DNA of 64,000 nt, from positions 1-64,000 of the forward strand of contig NZ_LQPW01000048.1 in the NCBI RefSeq assembly GCF_002116635.1. The letters run 5' to 3'. The position numbers and the translations under genes are program-made. The notes beneath the pieces were generated by a model. It searched no databases. It had not been told where the DNA came from and saw only the letters and a program-made list of their open reading frames with translations. This DNA comes from Mycobacterium szulgai (GTDB lineage: Bacteria > Actinomycetota > Actinomycetes > Mycobacteriales > Mycobacteriaceae). Below are positions 35,371 to 43,768 of the stretch, one piece after another (position 1 is the stretch's first letter; the number at the start of each line of letters is the position of its first letter).

Positions 35371-35404
35371 AAACGGCCCGACACAACGAAGTGGCGGGCC
35401 GTTT
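35371..35404 (+). terminator. intrinsic terminator after the haemophore-like gene
   Basis: AAACGGCCCG (35371-35380) pairs perfectly with CGGGCCGTTT (35395-35404) across a 14-nt loop, 19 bp after the stop codon and ending in a short T run. Confidence 0.8.
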
Positions 35405-35430
35405 GCCGTTCAGCACGCGTCATCAATGCG

Positions 35431-35961
35431 ATGATCACGATCATGGATGTCGACCATCCGGAAAACGACCAGTCGTGGGACTATCACAAGCGGGGCGGCG
35501 AAACCGAAGTCGAGCGCCTCGACCGCAACTGGACCAGCCTGCTGCAGGAGCTGCGGGTGACCCAAACCGGTGTTCAGCTGCTGACCGGATTCCTGTTGAC
35601 ACTGCCCTTCCAGCAGCGCTTCAACGTTTTGGGTGGCGCCATGCGCACGGTGTATCTGGTGACGGTGGGCTGCTCGGTGGGTGCGACGGTGGCGCTGATC
35701 GCACCGGTCGGTATGCACCGGCTGCTGTTTCGCCGGCACCGCCTCCTCGTGCTGGTTTCGGCGGCACACCGCTGCGCATACGGCGGGCTGGTGCTGCTCG
35801 GTCTGGCGATGACGGGCGTGACGACGATCATCTTCGATGCAGTGTCCGGGCATATCGCGGGCATCGTCGCCGGTGCCTGCGCTCTGGCATTGTTCACCTT
35901 GTTCTGGATGGTGGTACCGCTGTGGCTGCGCACCCGCAATCTCGAGCTGCCCAAGCCGTAA
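35431..35961 (+). CDS. DUF6328 family membrane protein
   Basis: 176 aa; ATG at 35431, with a second ATG four codons later (35443) also possible. The N-terminal cytoplasmic motif LDRNWTSLLQELRVTQTGVQLLTGFLLTLPFQQRF is characteristic, followed by four membrane segments (YLVTVGCSVGATVALIAPVG; LVSAAHRCAYGGLVLLGLAMTGVTTII; GIVAGACALALFTLFWMVVPLWL). Actinobacterial family of unknown function, often in stress-gene neighbourhoods. The topoisomerase gene follows 43 bp later. Confidence 0.85.
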   Translation: MITIMDVDHPENDQSWDYHKRGGETEVERLDRNWTSLLQELRVTQTGVQLLTGFLLTLPFQQRFNVLGGAMRTVYLVTVGCSVGATVALIAPVGMHRLLFRRHRLLVLVSAAHRCAYGGLVLLGLAMTGVTTIIFDAVSGHIAGIVAGACALALFTLFWMVVPLWLRTRNLELPKP

Positions 35962-35967
35962 CTCGCG

Positions 35968-35994
35968 GGTGTAAGCATTTGGCCGCGCGGGTAA
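35968..35994 (+). promoter_or_regulatory. possible SigF-like promoter before topoisomerase IB
   Basis: GGTGT (35968-35972), a 16-nt spacer and GGGTAA (35989-35994) fit the SigF pattern with one mismatch in the -35. The -10 ends 10 bp before the ATG at 36005, so the message would be nearly leaderless. Confidence 0.35.
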
Positions 35995-36004
35995 TTCCGT
36001 CGTC

Positions 36005-37060
36005 ATGCGACTACGACGCAGCGATCTGAGCAAGCCCGGCATTTCACGAAAGCGCCGCGGCAAGGGTTTTGCCTATTACTGGCCCGATGGTGACCTGCTC
36101 GCCGATGACCAAACCGTCGGCCGGATCAAAGATCTCGTGATCCCGCCGGCCTGGAAAAAGGTGTGGATTTCCCCGTACCGCAACGGTCACATCCAAGCCG
36201 TCGGCACCGACGCGGCCGGGCGCCGCCAGTACCTCTATCACCCGGCCTGGCAGCAGGAGCGCGCCGAGGAGAAATTCGACCGAGTGCTTGAGCTGTCCAA
36301 AGGGTTGCCGGCGTGGCGGGAGCAGATCGCGAAAGACCTTGCCGGCCGCGGACTTACCCGCGATCGGGTACTGGCACTGGCGCTGCATCTGCTGGATCAG
36401 GGCTACTTCCGGGCCGGCGGTGAGCAATACGCCGACGAAAACGAGTCATATGGCCTTTCCACGTTGCTCTGTGAGCACGTGAGTGTGCGCCGCAGCGCGG
36501 TCGCGTTCGACTTTCCTGCCAAGAGCGGGGTCCGGCGCACCTGGGAGATCGAAGACCCCGCAGTGGCGGGGGTGGTCCGCGCGCTATTGCGCCGAACCGA
36601 GCGCACCGAACGACTTCTAGTGTGTCGCAAGGAATCTGGATGGACCGACATTCGCGCCGACGACCTCAATGCCCGGTTCAAGGAACTCGTCGGCGACGAG
36701 TACAGCGTCAAGGATCTGCGGACCTGGCACGGCACGGTGCTGGCCGCCGCCGCGTTCGCCGAAGCGGATCCGGCCGTGTCGCAACGGGTGGCCAAACGTG
36801 TTGCGGCAGCGGTAATGCGCGAAGTCGCCCAGGAACTGGGAAATACGCCGGCGGTGGCGCGGGGCTCCTATGTGGATCCGCGCGTGGTCACCGGTTACGA
36901 ACGGGGCTTGACGATCGCCGCGGCGGTGCGGCGGGCCGCCCGCGCGCGCCACCCGAATGACGCGCAGGAGAGGCTGGAGAAGGCCACTCGGTTGTTGATT
37001 CGGCGAATGGCAAAGGGCGAGAACGCTTCTGACTCACCGGCGTTGCCCAGATCGGCATGA
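36005..37060 (+). CDS. DNA topoisomerase IB (poxvirus-like)
   Basis: 351 aa type IB topoisomerase, which relaxes DNA by single-strand nicking without ATP. N-terminal FAYYWPDGDLLADDQTVGRIKDLVIPPAWKKVWISPYRNGHIQAVGTDAAGRRQYLYHP-type domain (residues about 22-80), catalytic Arg region YFRAGGEQYADENESYGLSTL, KDLRTWHGTVLAA (Arg, His) and active-site Tyr in RGSYVDPRVV near residue 296. Many environmental mycobacteria have this enzyme but M. tuberculosis does not, as far as I recall. It stands between DUF6328 and a PAS-ANTAR gene. Confidence 0.93.
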   Translation: MRLRRSDLSKPGISRKRRGKGFAYYWPDGDLLADDQTVGRIKDLVIPPAWKKVWISPYRNGHIQAVGTDAAGRRQYLYHPAWQQERAEEKFDRVLELSKGLPAWREQIAKDLAGRGLTRDRVLALALHLLDQGYFRAGGEQYADENESYGLSTLLCEHVSVRRSAVAFDFPAKSGVRRTWEIEDPAVAGVVRALLRRTERTERLLVCRKESGWTDIRADDLNARFKELVGDEYSVKDLRTWHGTVLAAAAFAEADPAVSQRVAKRVAAAVMREVAQELGNTPAVARGSYVDPRVVTGYERGLTIAAAVRRAARARHPNDAQERLEKATRLLIRRMAKGENASDSPALPRSA

Positions 37061-37131
37061 CTTCGTTTTCGGGCTTACTGTCCGTGATGCGAACGAACGG
37101 TGCGACCAGCCGCTTGCCGGAATACATTTAA

Positions 37132-37788
37132 ATGGTGCGCGATAGTTCGGTGCGCCGGGGGAATCGCTGGCCACGGGTGGGCAGCTTCCGGTACGTCGCA
37201 AGTGACGACCACTGGGAGTGGTCGGATGAGGTCGCCCAGATGCACGGCTATGAGCCCGGGCGCGTGGTGCCGACCACCGACCTGCTGCTTACGCACAAAC
37301 ATCCCGATGAAAAGCCCGTGGTGACCCAACTCGTTGAGTGGGTGCGCCGGCATGGGGCGGCGTGCGGCAACCGGTGCCGCATCGTCGATACCGGCGGAGC
37401 GGTGCACCTGGTGATCGTGGTGGGCAACCCCTGGTACGACGAGCGTGGCGAGTTCGGCGGCACGGCCGGGTTTTATGTCGACATCACCGAACAAGCCGAG
37501 GCCGATCTACAGATGCGGATGACCGACGCAATCGAAGCGGTTAGCGCGCGTCGAGCGGTGATCAACCAGGCAATGGGGGTTTTGATGTTGCGGTACGGAC
37601 TCAATGCCGATTCCGCATTCGAACTGCTGGCTAAGTTGTCTCAACAATCGAACATCAAGGTCCGGGTACTGGCCGAACGCATTGTGGCCCACGCCGCCGG
37701 TCGCAAAGCGCTGTGCGAAGACGCCACCGACGCGGTAAACCGGCTACTACACACTGCGCAGAGTGTCAGTATGCAGCCCAGCGGTTAA
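37132..37788 (+). CDS. PAS-ANTAR RNA-binding antiterminator
   Basis: 218 aa. A PAS_3-type domain (FRYVASDDHWEWSDEVAQMHGYEPG ... GTAGFYVDITEQ, residues about 20-120) senses an unknown signal; the C-terminal ANTAR domain (AIEAVSARRAVINQAMGVLMLRYGLNADSAFELLAKLSQQSNIKVRVLAERIV) binds two-hairpin RNA to prevent termination. Typical of mycobacterial two-domain ANTAR proteins. Its 3' end overlaps the convergent AraC gene by 42 bp. Confidence 0.92.
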   Translation: MVRDSSVRRGNRWPRVGSFRYVASDDHWEWSDEVAQMHGYEPGRVVPTTDLLLTHKHPDEKPVVTQLVEWVRRHGAACGNRCRIVDTGGAVHLVIVVGNPWYDERGEFGGTAGFYVDITEQAEADLQMRMTDAIEAVSARRAVINQAMGVLMLRYGLNADSAFELLAKLSQQSNIKVRVLAERIVAHAAGRKALCEDATDAVNRLLHTAQSVSMQPSG

Positions 37789-38838
37789 CTCATGGTGCTT
37801 GAGTGTGGTGTGCGGGCTCTCTCCATAGGTCTGGCGATACAGCACAGCGAACCGGCCGGTGTGGGCGAAGCCCCAGCGCTGGGCGATCTCCCCAACGCTG
37901 GTGTTGGTTCGGTGGCCGGACAGCAGATCCTGATGGGCCCGGTGTAGCCGGACCCGGCGCAGGTATTCGGTTGGGGTGGTGTCGAGCTGCTGCCGAAAGA
38001 GGTACTGCACCGCCCGCGGCGTCAGATGAACCTCGGCGGCGACATCCTTGACGCCGATGTCACTGCCTGCGTGGCGATGGATGAACGACAACGCGGTGCG
38101 GACGGCCTTGGGAACCAACGGGTCGCTCAGCCGGTCCTGCCCGGCGGTCGCGTTGGACGGAAAGCATTCCAGCACCGCGGCAGCCAGCAGTTGCCCCGCC
38201 GCGGCTACGATCCGCGGGTGCTTGGCGGTCTCTGCGGACGCAAAACTGTCGGTCACGTAGTCAAGCGCAGCACGCCACGCGCGCACCGCCGCGTCCGAAC
38301 GCGGCCGGGAACTGAGGAACTGAATCTGCTGCGGCAATGGTGTGTGGCCAGCGGCGGCGACCTTACGCAACAGCCCCGGCTCGATGCACACGACATGGAA
38401 GCTCGCGCTATTGACCTGTAGTAGGCGTTCAATGCCATCGGCGGCCAACACCGGAGCGTCCGCCGCGACCACGCGGTCACCGGTGATAGTCAGTGACCCC
38501 ACCCGCGGCTGAATTACCAAGACCGAATCAGCGGCTCGAATATCGCAATCGAATCGGCCCTGGATCACCACCTCGTCGATGGTGATCACATCGGCCGCGC
38601 AGCGCCGGTGTGTAACAGCCGAACCCTTCATCAGCCGGCCGGTGCGCCAACCTGGACGGTACGCCGCGGCAAAGAACCGCTGGGCGGCATCGGGGTCGGC
38701 GGTGTGGAACTGTTCGTGGCGCAATGCCTCGCGGGCGAGTGTCGTCGACTGCTGGTTAGAACTTGGGCGGGCGGTCCGGATCGGGCCCCGCACCCCAGGA
38801 GCCAGCGCGGCAGCGGTGTCGCCGATAACAGTTGCCAT
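37747..38838 (-). CDS. AraC family transcriptional regulator
   Basis: 363 aa. C-terminal AraC/XylS double helix-turn-helix: IGVKDVAAEVHLTPRAVQYLFRQQLDTTPTEYLRRVRLHRAHQDLL and SVGEIAQRWGFAHTGRFAVLYRQTYGESP. The N-terminal 230 residues form a ligand or dimer domain of the type seen in AraC-binding-like (AdpA/EutR-like) proteins. Target genes are unknown; it is separated by 34 bp from the glycosyltransferase gene on the same strand, so that gene's product is upstream in the same orientation. Confidence 0.9.
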   Translation of the reverse strand: MATVIGDTAAALAPGVRGPIRTARPSSNQQSTTLAREALRHEQFHTADPDAAQRFFAAAYRPGWRTGRLMKGSAVTHRRCAADVITIDEVVIQGRFDCDIRAADSVLVIQPRVGSLTITGDRVVAADAPVLAADGIERLLQVNSASFHVVCIEPGLLRKVAAAGHTPLPQQIQFLSSRPRSDAAVRAWRAALDYVTDSFASAETAKHPRIVAAAGQLLAAAVLECFPSNATAGQDRLSDPLVPKAVRTALSFIHRHAGSDIGVKDVAAEVHLTPRAVQYLFRQQLDTTPTEYLRRVRLHRAHQDLLSGHRTNTSVGEIAQRWGFAHTGRFAVLYRQTYGESPHTTLKHHELTAGLHTDTLRSV

Positions 38839-38872
38839 GGTTAATCACGATCGTAGTGGGCCTGGCCGAAGG

Positions 38873-40078
38873 TTACCCCGTGCCGGCCACCACTCGCGAT
38901 TGGCGTAGCGAATCAACCCGGTCGTAGATGTGCAGTGTGTCCAGTGCAAGGCGGCTCCACGCGTAGCGCGACTCCGCCCGCAACCGCCCGGTGGCGCCCA
39001 TTCCTTCACGCCGAAAGCTTTGTTCCTGAAGCGTTTTCAACGCACTGATCAGCTCAGCCGGCTGGTCGGGGCGCACGAGCAGCCCGGTGACCGGGTGAAC
39101 CACGGTATCGGCCAAAGCCCCCACAGACACCGCCACCACGGCCACTCCGCTGGCCATGGCCTGCAACGCCGTCGTCGCACGCGGCGACTGCCGCGGAGTG
39201 CACGTCACCACATCGGCGGACCGCAGCACCGACGGCAGCTCATCGGCGGCAACGGTACCCAGGAAGCGGACGCGGTCGCTCACCCCCAGCTGCGTCGCCA
39301 GGCCCTCAAGTTCGGCTCTTCCCCCACCTTGGTCGGTGTCCTGGAGGGGGTCGGCGGCGGCGGTTTCCGCGATGATCACCTCGGTGCCCGCAAGCTTGGG
39401 TAGCGCGCGTATCGTCTGGTCGAATCCATCGCAGGGCGACGGATTCGGCGCGGCACACACGATTCGATGCATGTCGGTGCGGGCCAGTGCGGGACCCACC
39501 GGCGTATAACGTTCGACGTCGACACCCGTGGCCAAGATCGACAGTCCGGCGCGGCCGCGACGCATTCTGGCCAGAGCATCGACTTCGTCGCTGCTGCCGC
39601 CGGTCGCCCAGGTGGCGTTGCGGGCCAGCAGGGGCTCTAAGCGCAACTGCTCGGGGTACCGACCGGCACCGGGATCGCCGGGCATTGTCGAAGCGAGGCC
39701 GTAAAAGCTTTGTACGGTCGGCAAACCCTGCTCCCGAGCGGCCAGTTGAGCGGCCATACCACCCAGCCACCCGAATGCATGCACGACGTCGGGCGGGTCA
39801 GATACCCATGCACTGGCCAGTTCGGCAGCCCAATCGCCGACGTAGGGCAGCACCTGCGGGGGAGACAGTGCCTCGGCGGGCCCGGCGCACACCGGCACCA
39901 TGTGGTAGCCGGTTTCGGCGCCCACGTCCGTGGGGCGCCGATTCGACCGGCGCACGTAGGCGGTCACGTCGTGTCCATGGGCAGCCAACGCGCCACAGAG
40001 CTGATTGCAGCCCCCGTTGCCGACATCGGCACGGTCTCTGGCACTGACGTCGTCGCCGCTGACTATTGCGATTCTCAC
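38873..40078 (-). CDS. GT4-type glycosyltransferase
   Basis: 401 aa from GTG at 40078, chosen because AGAGGAG lies directly upstream and the Rossmann start VRIAIVSGDD follows; the frame opens 44 codons earlier without a ribosome site. GT-B fold: N-terminal acceptor domain with NGGCNQLCGALAAHGHDVTAYVRR and DVVHAFGWLGGMAA, and a C-terminal nucleotide-sugar domain with RVRFLGTVAADELPSVLRSADVVTCTPRQSPRATTALQAMASGVAVVAVSVGALADTV. Donor and acceptor are unknown. Confidence 0.88.
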   Translation of the reverse strand: MRIAIVSGDDVSARDRADVGNGGCNQLCGALAAHGHDVTAYVRRSNRRPTDVGAETGYHMVPVCAGPAEALSPPQVLPYVGDWAAELASAWVSDPPDVVHAFGWLGGMAAQLAAREQGLPTVQSFYGLASTMPGDPGAGRYPEQLRLEPLLARNATWATGGSSDEVDALARMRRGRAGLSILATGVDVERYTPVGPALARTDMHRIVCAAPNPSPCDGFDQTIRALPKLAGTEVIIAETAAADPLQDTDQGGGRAELEGLATQLGVSDRVRFLGTVAADELPSVLRSADVVTCTPRQSPRATTALQAMASGVAVVAVSVGALADTVVHPVTGLLVRPDQPAELISALKTLQEQSFRREGMGATGRLRAESRYAWSRLALDTLHIYDRVDSLRQSRVVAGTG

Positions 40079-40263
40079 TTCGGCTCCTCTGCTGAGACCC
40101 CCGAATCCTTCCGCGCAAGCCAGACCCCGTGCCGATTCGGTTACCCGCGCCGCCCGGACGGCGAAACGCCGGGCGAGCAGCACTTCGTTTACCGGACCTT
40201 CTTCGTTCACTGGCTACCAAACGAGGGCTAGGACCTGGCCGTCGATGGGTGGACACTTGGTAG

Positions 40264-41115
40264 ATGGCCAGGGAGGTACAGGGGCCGGCCGTTGAGGTGG
40301 TGGCGCTGCTCGCGTCGGCAGGCGGATTGGACGCACTGGCGACTGTGCTGCGTGACGTGCCGACGGACTTTCCCGCGGCCATCGTCGTGCAGCAACACCT
40401 TGGCGGCCCTAACAGCGTGTTGCCCGAGATTCTGGCCAGGCGAACTGGGCACTCGGTCAGCTGGGTGATTGACGGGCAGTCGGTTCGTCCGGGACAGGTC
40501 GTCGCCTGCCCGCCCGGAATGCAGCTGGAGCTGACACCGGATGGCTGTTACTCCCTGCATCAGCTCGACGCGCCTTTCCGCCAACACTTTGATGTATTGC
40601 TGGCGTCGCTCGCGAGGTCGTATGGATCACGTGCGGTAGCCGTGGTGCTTTCTGGCACCGGGCGGGACGGCGCCCAGGGCACCGCCGCGATGAAGCGAGC
40701 CGGCGCGCTTGTCATTGCCCAAAGCCCGGAGTCTGCCGCGTATCCCTCCATGCCGACCGCGGCCGCCGAGGCCGGCGCCGCCCTGGTGCTTCCGCTCAAC
40801 CACATTGGCCGCGTCCTGCTCAACCTTGTGTTGGACGGCCCGAGGTACACCGCGACCGCCAACGACACGAACAGCTTGACGCCGCCGCCCAGCCGCACTG
40901 TCACCAGTGCTGCGTCCCGCGCCGAAGCCGCCCGCGTCCGTGGGGCCGAACTTCAACGCAGGCGCGCCGAACTTGCGGCAGGAATCGGGGCCACCGAGGA
41001 GAGCGTCGCGATGGCGCGACGTCGGGCCGAAGAATCGTTGCGCCGCGCGCAGCAAGCACATCGCGAGGCGGCCGAGCATGCGGCGAGGTTGTCGGGGCTG
41101 ACAATCGCTACTTAG
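40264..41115 (+). CDS. CheB-type methylesterase domain protein without receiver
   Basis: 283 aa. The catalytic triad positions of CheB are seen: ASAGG (Ser near residue 18), VVQQHLGG (His near 45) and LSGTGRDGAQG (Asp near 137). There is no N-terminal response-regulator domain. After residue about 190 comes an Ala/Arg/Glu-rich helical tail (likely coiled coil). It converges on the CheR fusion gene with a 4-bp stop overlap. In chemosensory systems CheB removes methyl groups from receptors; no receptor gene is present here, so the substrate is unclear. Confidence 0.87.
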   Translation: MAREVQGPAVEVVALLASAGGLDALATVLRDVPTDFPAAIVVQQHLGGPNSVLPEILARRTGHSVSWVIDGQSVRPGQVVACPPGMQLELTPDGCYSLHQLDAPFRQHFDVLLASLARSYGSRAVAVVLSGTGRDGAQGTAAMKRAGALVIAQSPESAAYPSMPTAAAEAGAALVLPLNHIGRVLLNLVLDGPRYTATANDTNSLTPPPSRTVTSAASRAEAARVRGAELQRRRAELAAGIGATEESVAMARRRAEESLRRAQQAHREAAEHAARLSGLTIAT

Positions 41116-42953
41116 CCGACAACCTCCATCAGCAACAGCGCTCCGCCAACGCAGTCTGCATTCGAGCGGAAAGGCGAGCAGGTAACGCGTACCTGAGCTC
41201 GACGTCCGCGCCGGTTGACGGCGTCCACCGTCGCTTCACCCGAGCTGTCCGGATCGACGAAGGCATTCCCGATCAATGGCCGCACCGTCTCCATCGGCAG
41301 TCCGATGTCTAGCGCCGCGAACGGCGAACCTGTGGTCTCGTCGGCGCGCAGGCCCCATAGCTCCTCGCAGCCCCGATTCCACACGATCACCCGCATTTCC
41401 CGGTCCACCACGACCATGCCCAGGTGGACCGAGTTGATCAGCGAATCCAGGAAGTTCTTCGCATCGTCGAGCTCCAGGCTGCGTTCGCGCAAGGTGTCGT
41501 TGATGGTGTGCAGTTCGTCGTTGGTGGACTGCAGCTCCTCGTTCATGGTCTCGAGTTCTTCGTTGGTGGACTGCAGTTCCTCGTTGGTGGTCTCGAGTTC
41601 CTCCACGGTGGACTGCAGCTCTTCGTTGGTGGTTTCGAGTTCCTCGTTGGTCGATTGCAGTTCTTCGTAGGCCGCCTCGAGCTGCCGGTTGGTTTGCACG
41701 ACCTTGTCCAGCAGCGCGCGTGTCGCGGTGACGTCGAAGAACACGATCGATACGCCGAGCAGGCCGTTGTCGGCGTCGATGAGCGGATTGACGTGTATTT
41801 CGAACCACACGGTTTCGGTGCCCGGCCGTTGCCATTTGACATCCTGAATTCGCGCGGACCGCCGCTCCACCTTTGCCTGCTCTAAGTACGCGCGCAATTC
41901 CACCGGCCGATAGGACACCTCGAGATCGCGCAGCAGCCGTCCGATGTCGCGCGCTGAAAGACCGAACAGGCTCTCGGCCTGTTGATTGATCATTGCTACG
42001 GTATCCTCCCCGGTGACCACGATCTGCGCCACGGGGCTAGCACGAAAAGCTAACTCGCGCACGGTGGTTAGACCCGGCAAGTCAGCGTGGCGGTCGTAGA
42101 ACGCCGCAGCCGGGTCGTAGCGTTCGGTGCCCGCCTGGGAGCCCGCGGACTTGCGGAAAATGCGGTTCTTCAGGTTCAGCGGAGTGAACCGGTCGCTGTG
42201 ACTCAACAACATCTCGGCGTGCCCGAGGAACAGCGTGCCCTGCGGTGCGAGCGCAAAATGCAAGCGGCCCAACACATTTCGCTGTGTCTCGGCGTTGAGA
42301 TACATCAGTGTATTGCGGCACACCAGCAGGTCGACACGGGAGATCGGCGCATCTTTGACCAAGTCGTTGCGCCCGAATATGACCGCACGCCGCAGATCTT
42401 TGTGAAATATGTAGCGGCCGTTGACTTGTTCGAAGTACCGGGCCAACATATCGGCGGGCACGGATTCGACGGCCCTGGCGTCGTAGGAGGCGGTGCGCGC
42501 CTCGGCGAGCGCCTCTTCGTCGATGTCGGTGGCGTAGATCTTGACCCGTTGCCGAAACGGGTCGGGACCAAGGGCTTCGGCCAACAGCATGGCCAACGTG
42601 TAGGCCTCCTGGCCCGAAGCGCATCCCGCGCTCCACACCCGGAGCGGGTCGTTGGGGCCGCGCTCGGCCAGCATCCGCGGAACGACGTCGGTGCTGACGA
42701 AATCCCATGCCTCGGGGTCGCGAAAGAAGGCCGTGACGTTTATCAAGATCGTGTTGAACAGCGCGGCGAATTCGTCCGAGCTGGCCTGCAGGACATCGAG
42801 ATATTCCTCGAACGAGGAGTATCCGGCGTGGTCCATTCGGTGACGCACCCGGCGCATCAGCGATGTCCGCTTGTAGCCGGTGAAGTCGAAGCCGCGGGAA
42901 TCCCGCATGTAGCGCAACAGAGCCTCGAAGGACTCGTCGGTCGGGTTATTCAT
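41112..42953 (-). CDS. CheR methyltransferase-PAS-coiled coil-PAS fusion
   Basis: 613 aa from ATG at 42953. Residues about 1-265 are a CheR SAM-dependent methyltransferase (RDSRGFDFTGYKRTSLMRRVRHRM; VWSAGCASGQEAYTLAMLLAEAL; LLVCRNTLMYLNAETQRNVLGRLHFAL). A PAS domain follows (about 295-420), then a long heptad repeat (ELQSTNEELETTNEEL repeated, about 430-490) and a second PAS (about 505-613). Such CheR-PAS hybrids occur with CheB in non-motile bacteria. The repeat is visible at DNA level near 41510-41670. It heads no obvious motility set, so it probably signals in a stress pathway. Confidence 0.9.
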   Translation of the reverse strand: MNNPTDESFEALLRYMRDSRGFDFTGYKRTSLMRRVRHRMDHAGYSSFEEYLDVLQASSDEFAALFNTILINVTAFFRDPEAWDFVSTDVVPRMLAERGPNDPLRVWSAGCASGQEAYTLAMLLAEALGPDPFRQRVKIYATDIDEEALAEARTASYDARAVESVPADMLARYFEQVNGRYIFHKDLRRAVIFGRNDLVKDAPISRVDLLVCRNTLMYLNAETQRNVLGRLHFALAPQGTLFLGHAEMLLSHSDRFTPLNLKNRIFRKSAGSQAGTERYDPAAAFYDRHADLPGLTTVRELAFRASPVAQIVVTGEDTVAMINQQAESLFGLSARDIGRLLRDLEVSYRPVELRAYLEQAKVERRSARIQDVKWQRPGTETVWFEIHVNPLIDADNGLLGVSIVFFDVTATRALLDKVVQTNRQLEAAYEELQSTNEELETTNEELQSTVEELETTNEELQSTNEELETMNEELQSTNDELHTINDTLRERSLELDDAKNFLDSLINSVHLGMVVVDREMRVIVWNRGCEELWGLRADETTGSPFAALDIGLPMETVRPLIGNAFVDPDSSGEATVDAVNRRGRRAQVRVTCSPFRSNADCVGGALLLMEVVG

Positions 42954-43003
42954 GCAGCTGCCATTCGCTCGTATTGCCGAGATTCGAACACTACTAGCGA
43001 ACG

Positions 43004-43768
43004 TTAGAGCCGATTTTCGGGACCGACCAGCCCCCAGACCGTCTTGCCCGCCGGTGTCGGTGTGCTGCCCCAGGCGCGACAAAGGGCGGAAACGATTGCC
43101 AGGCCAGACAGTATCTCGGTGCCGTGGTGGGCGTCCTCGTGGCGGGCGGCCGGTTGCGGGCTGCCATCCTCCACGGCGATAGTGACCTCGTCTTGGTAGC
43201 TCTCCACCACCAGCACCGGCGTGCTGCCGGTGTGCTCGAGAACATTTTCGATGAATATCGTCGCCACGGTGCCGGCGACCGGAATCAGGTGTTGCTGATT
43301 CCATCCGGTCAGCCAGTCGGCGATCACAGCGCGCGCCAGGGAGACGCCGGACCTGATAGCCGGAAGCTCGATGCGCGCCCGTCGCCGAAGCGCTAACGGC
43401 GCATCGTCGACGGCGTACAGCGCCGATTCTCGAGTGGGATGCACCGGCACATAGCGGGATACGCCACACGAGGCGATGGCGCGGCGGCGCTTTGCATCGC
43501 TCGAGACCAGCAAGATCGGCACGTCTGGCCAGATGCTGACATGCCAGCGGGCGCTGGTGAAGACCACCCACGCCGAGTCCGACGCCACCGACAGCCGGTT
43601 CACGTCCACGATCACTGCTCGCGGCTCGTCAAGAGCAGCCTTGATCACGGCGTCCCGCAAGCTTCGGTAGGTCGAGCTGTCCAGCACACCATCGGCGGTC
43701 AGGGTCGACACCCGGTGCTGGCGTTCGATGTCGATCCGCATCGTGGGGACGGGGTCAACCAACTGCAT
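43004..43768 (-). CDS. STAS-HATPase fusion regulator
   Basis: 254 aa from ATG at 43768; ATG at 43741 (after the CheB-2 stop) is equally possible, and the frame opens at GTG 43786. The N-terminal half is STAS-like (MRIDIERQHRVSTLTADGVLDSSTYRSLRDAVIKAAL, VIVDVNRLSVASDSAWVVFTSARW). The C-terminal half resembles an anti-sigma HATPase (TVATIFIENVLEHTGSTPVLVVESYQDEVTIAVEDGSPQPA, ILSGLAIVSALCRAWGSTPTPAGKTVWGLVG), with an N in the N-box but weak G-motifs. It lies between the CheR fusion and CheB-2 on the same strand, linking the chemosensory-like genes to partner-switching control. Confidence 0.8.
   Translation of the reverse strand: MQLVDPVPTMRIDIERQHRVSTLTADGVLDSSTYRSLRDAVIKAALDEPRAVIVDVNRLSVASDSAWVVFTSARWHVSIWPDVPILLVSSDAKRRRAIASCGVSRYVPVHPTRESALYAVDDAPLALRRRARIELPAIRSGVSLARAVIADWLTGWNQQHLIPVAGTVATIFIENVLEHTGSTPVLVVESYQDEVTIAVEDGSPQPAARHEDAHHGTEILSGLAIVSALCRAWGSTPTPAGKTVWGLVGPENRL

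Noticed and set aside
41500..41680. Apparent tandem repeat array (CRISPR-like or VNTR)
   Set aside because: It encodes the heptad coiled coil of the CheR-PAS protein; no spacers of unique sequence.
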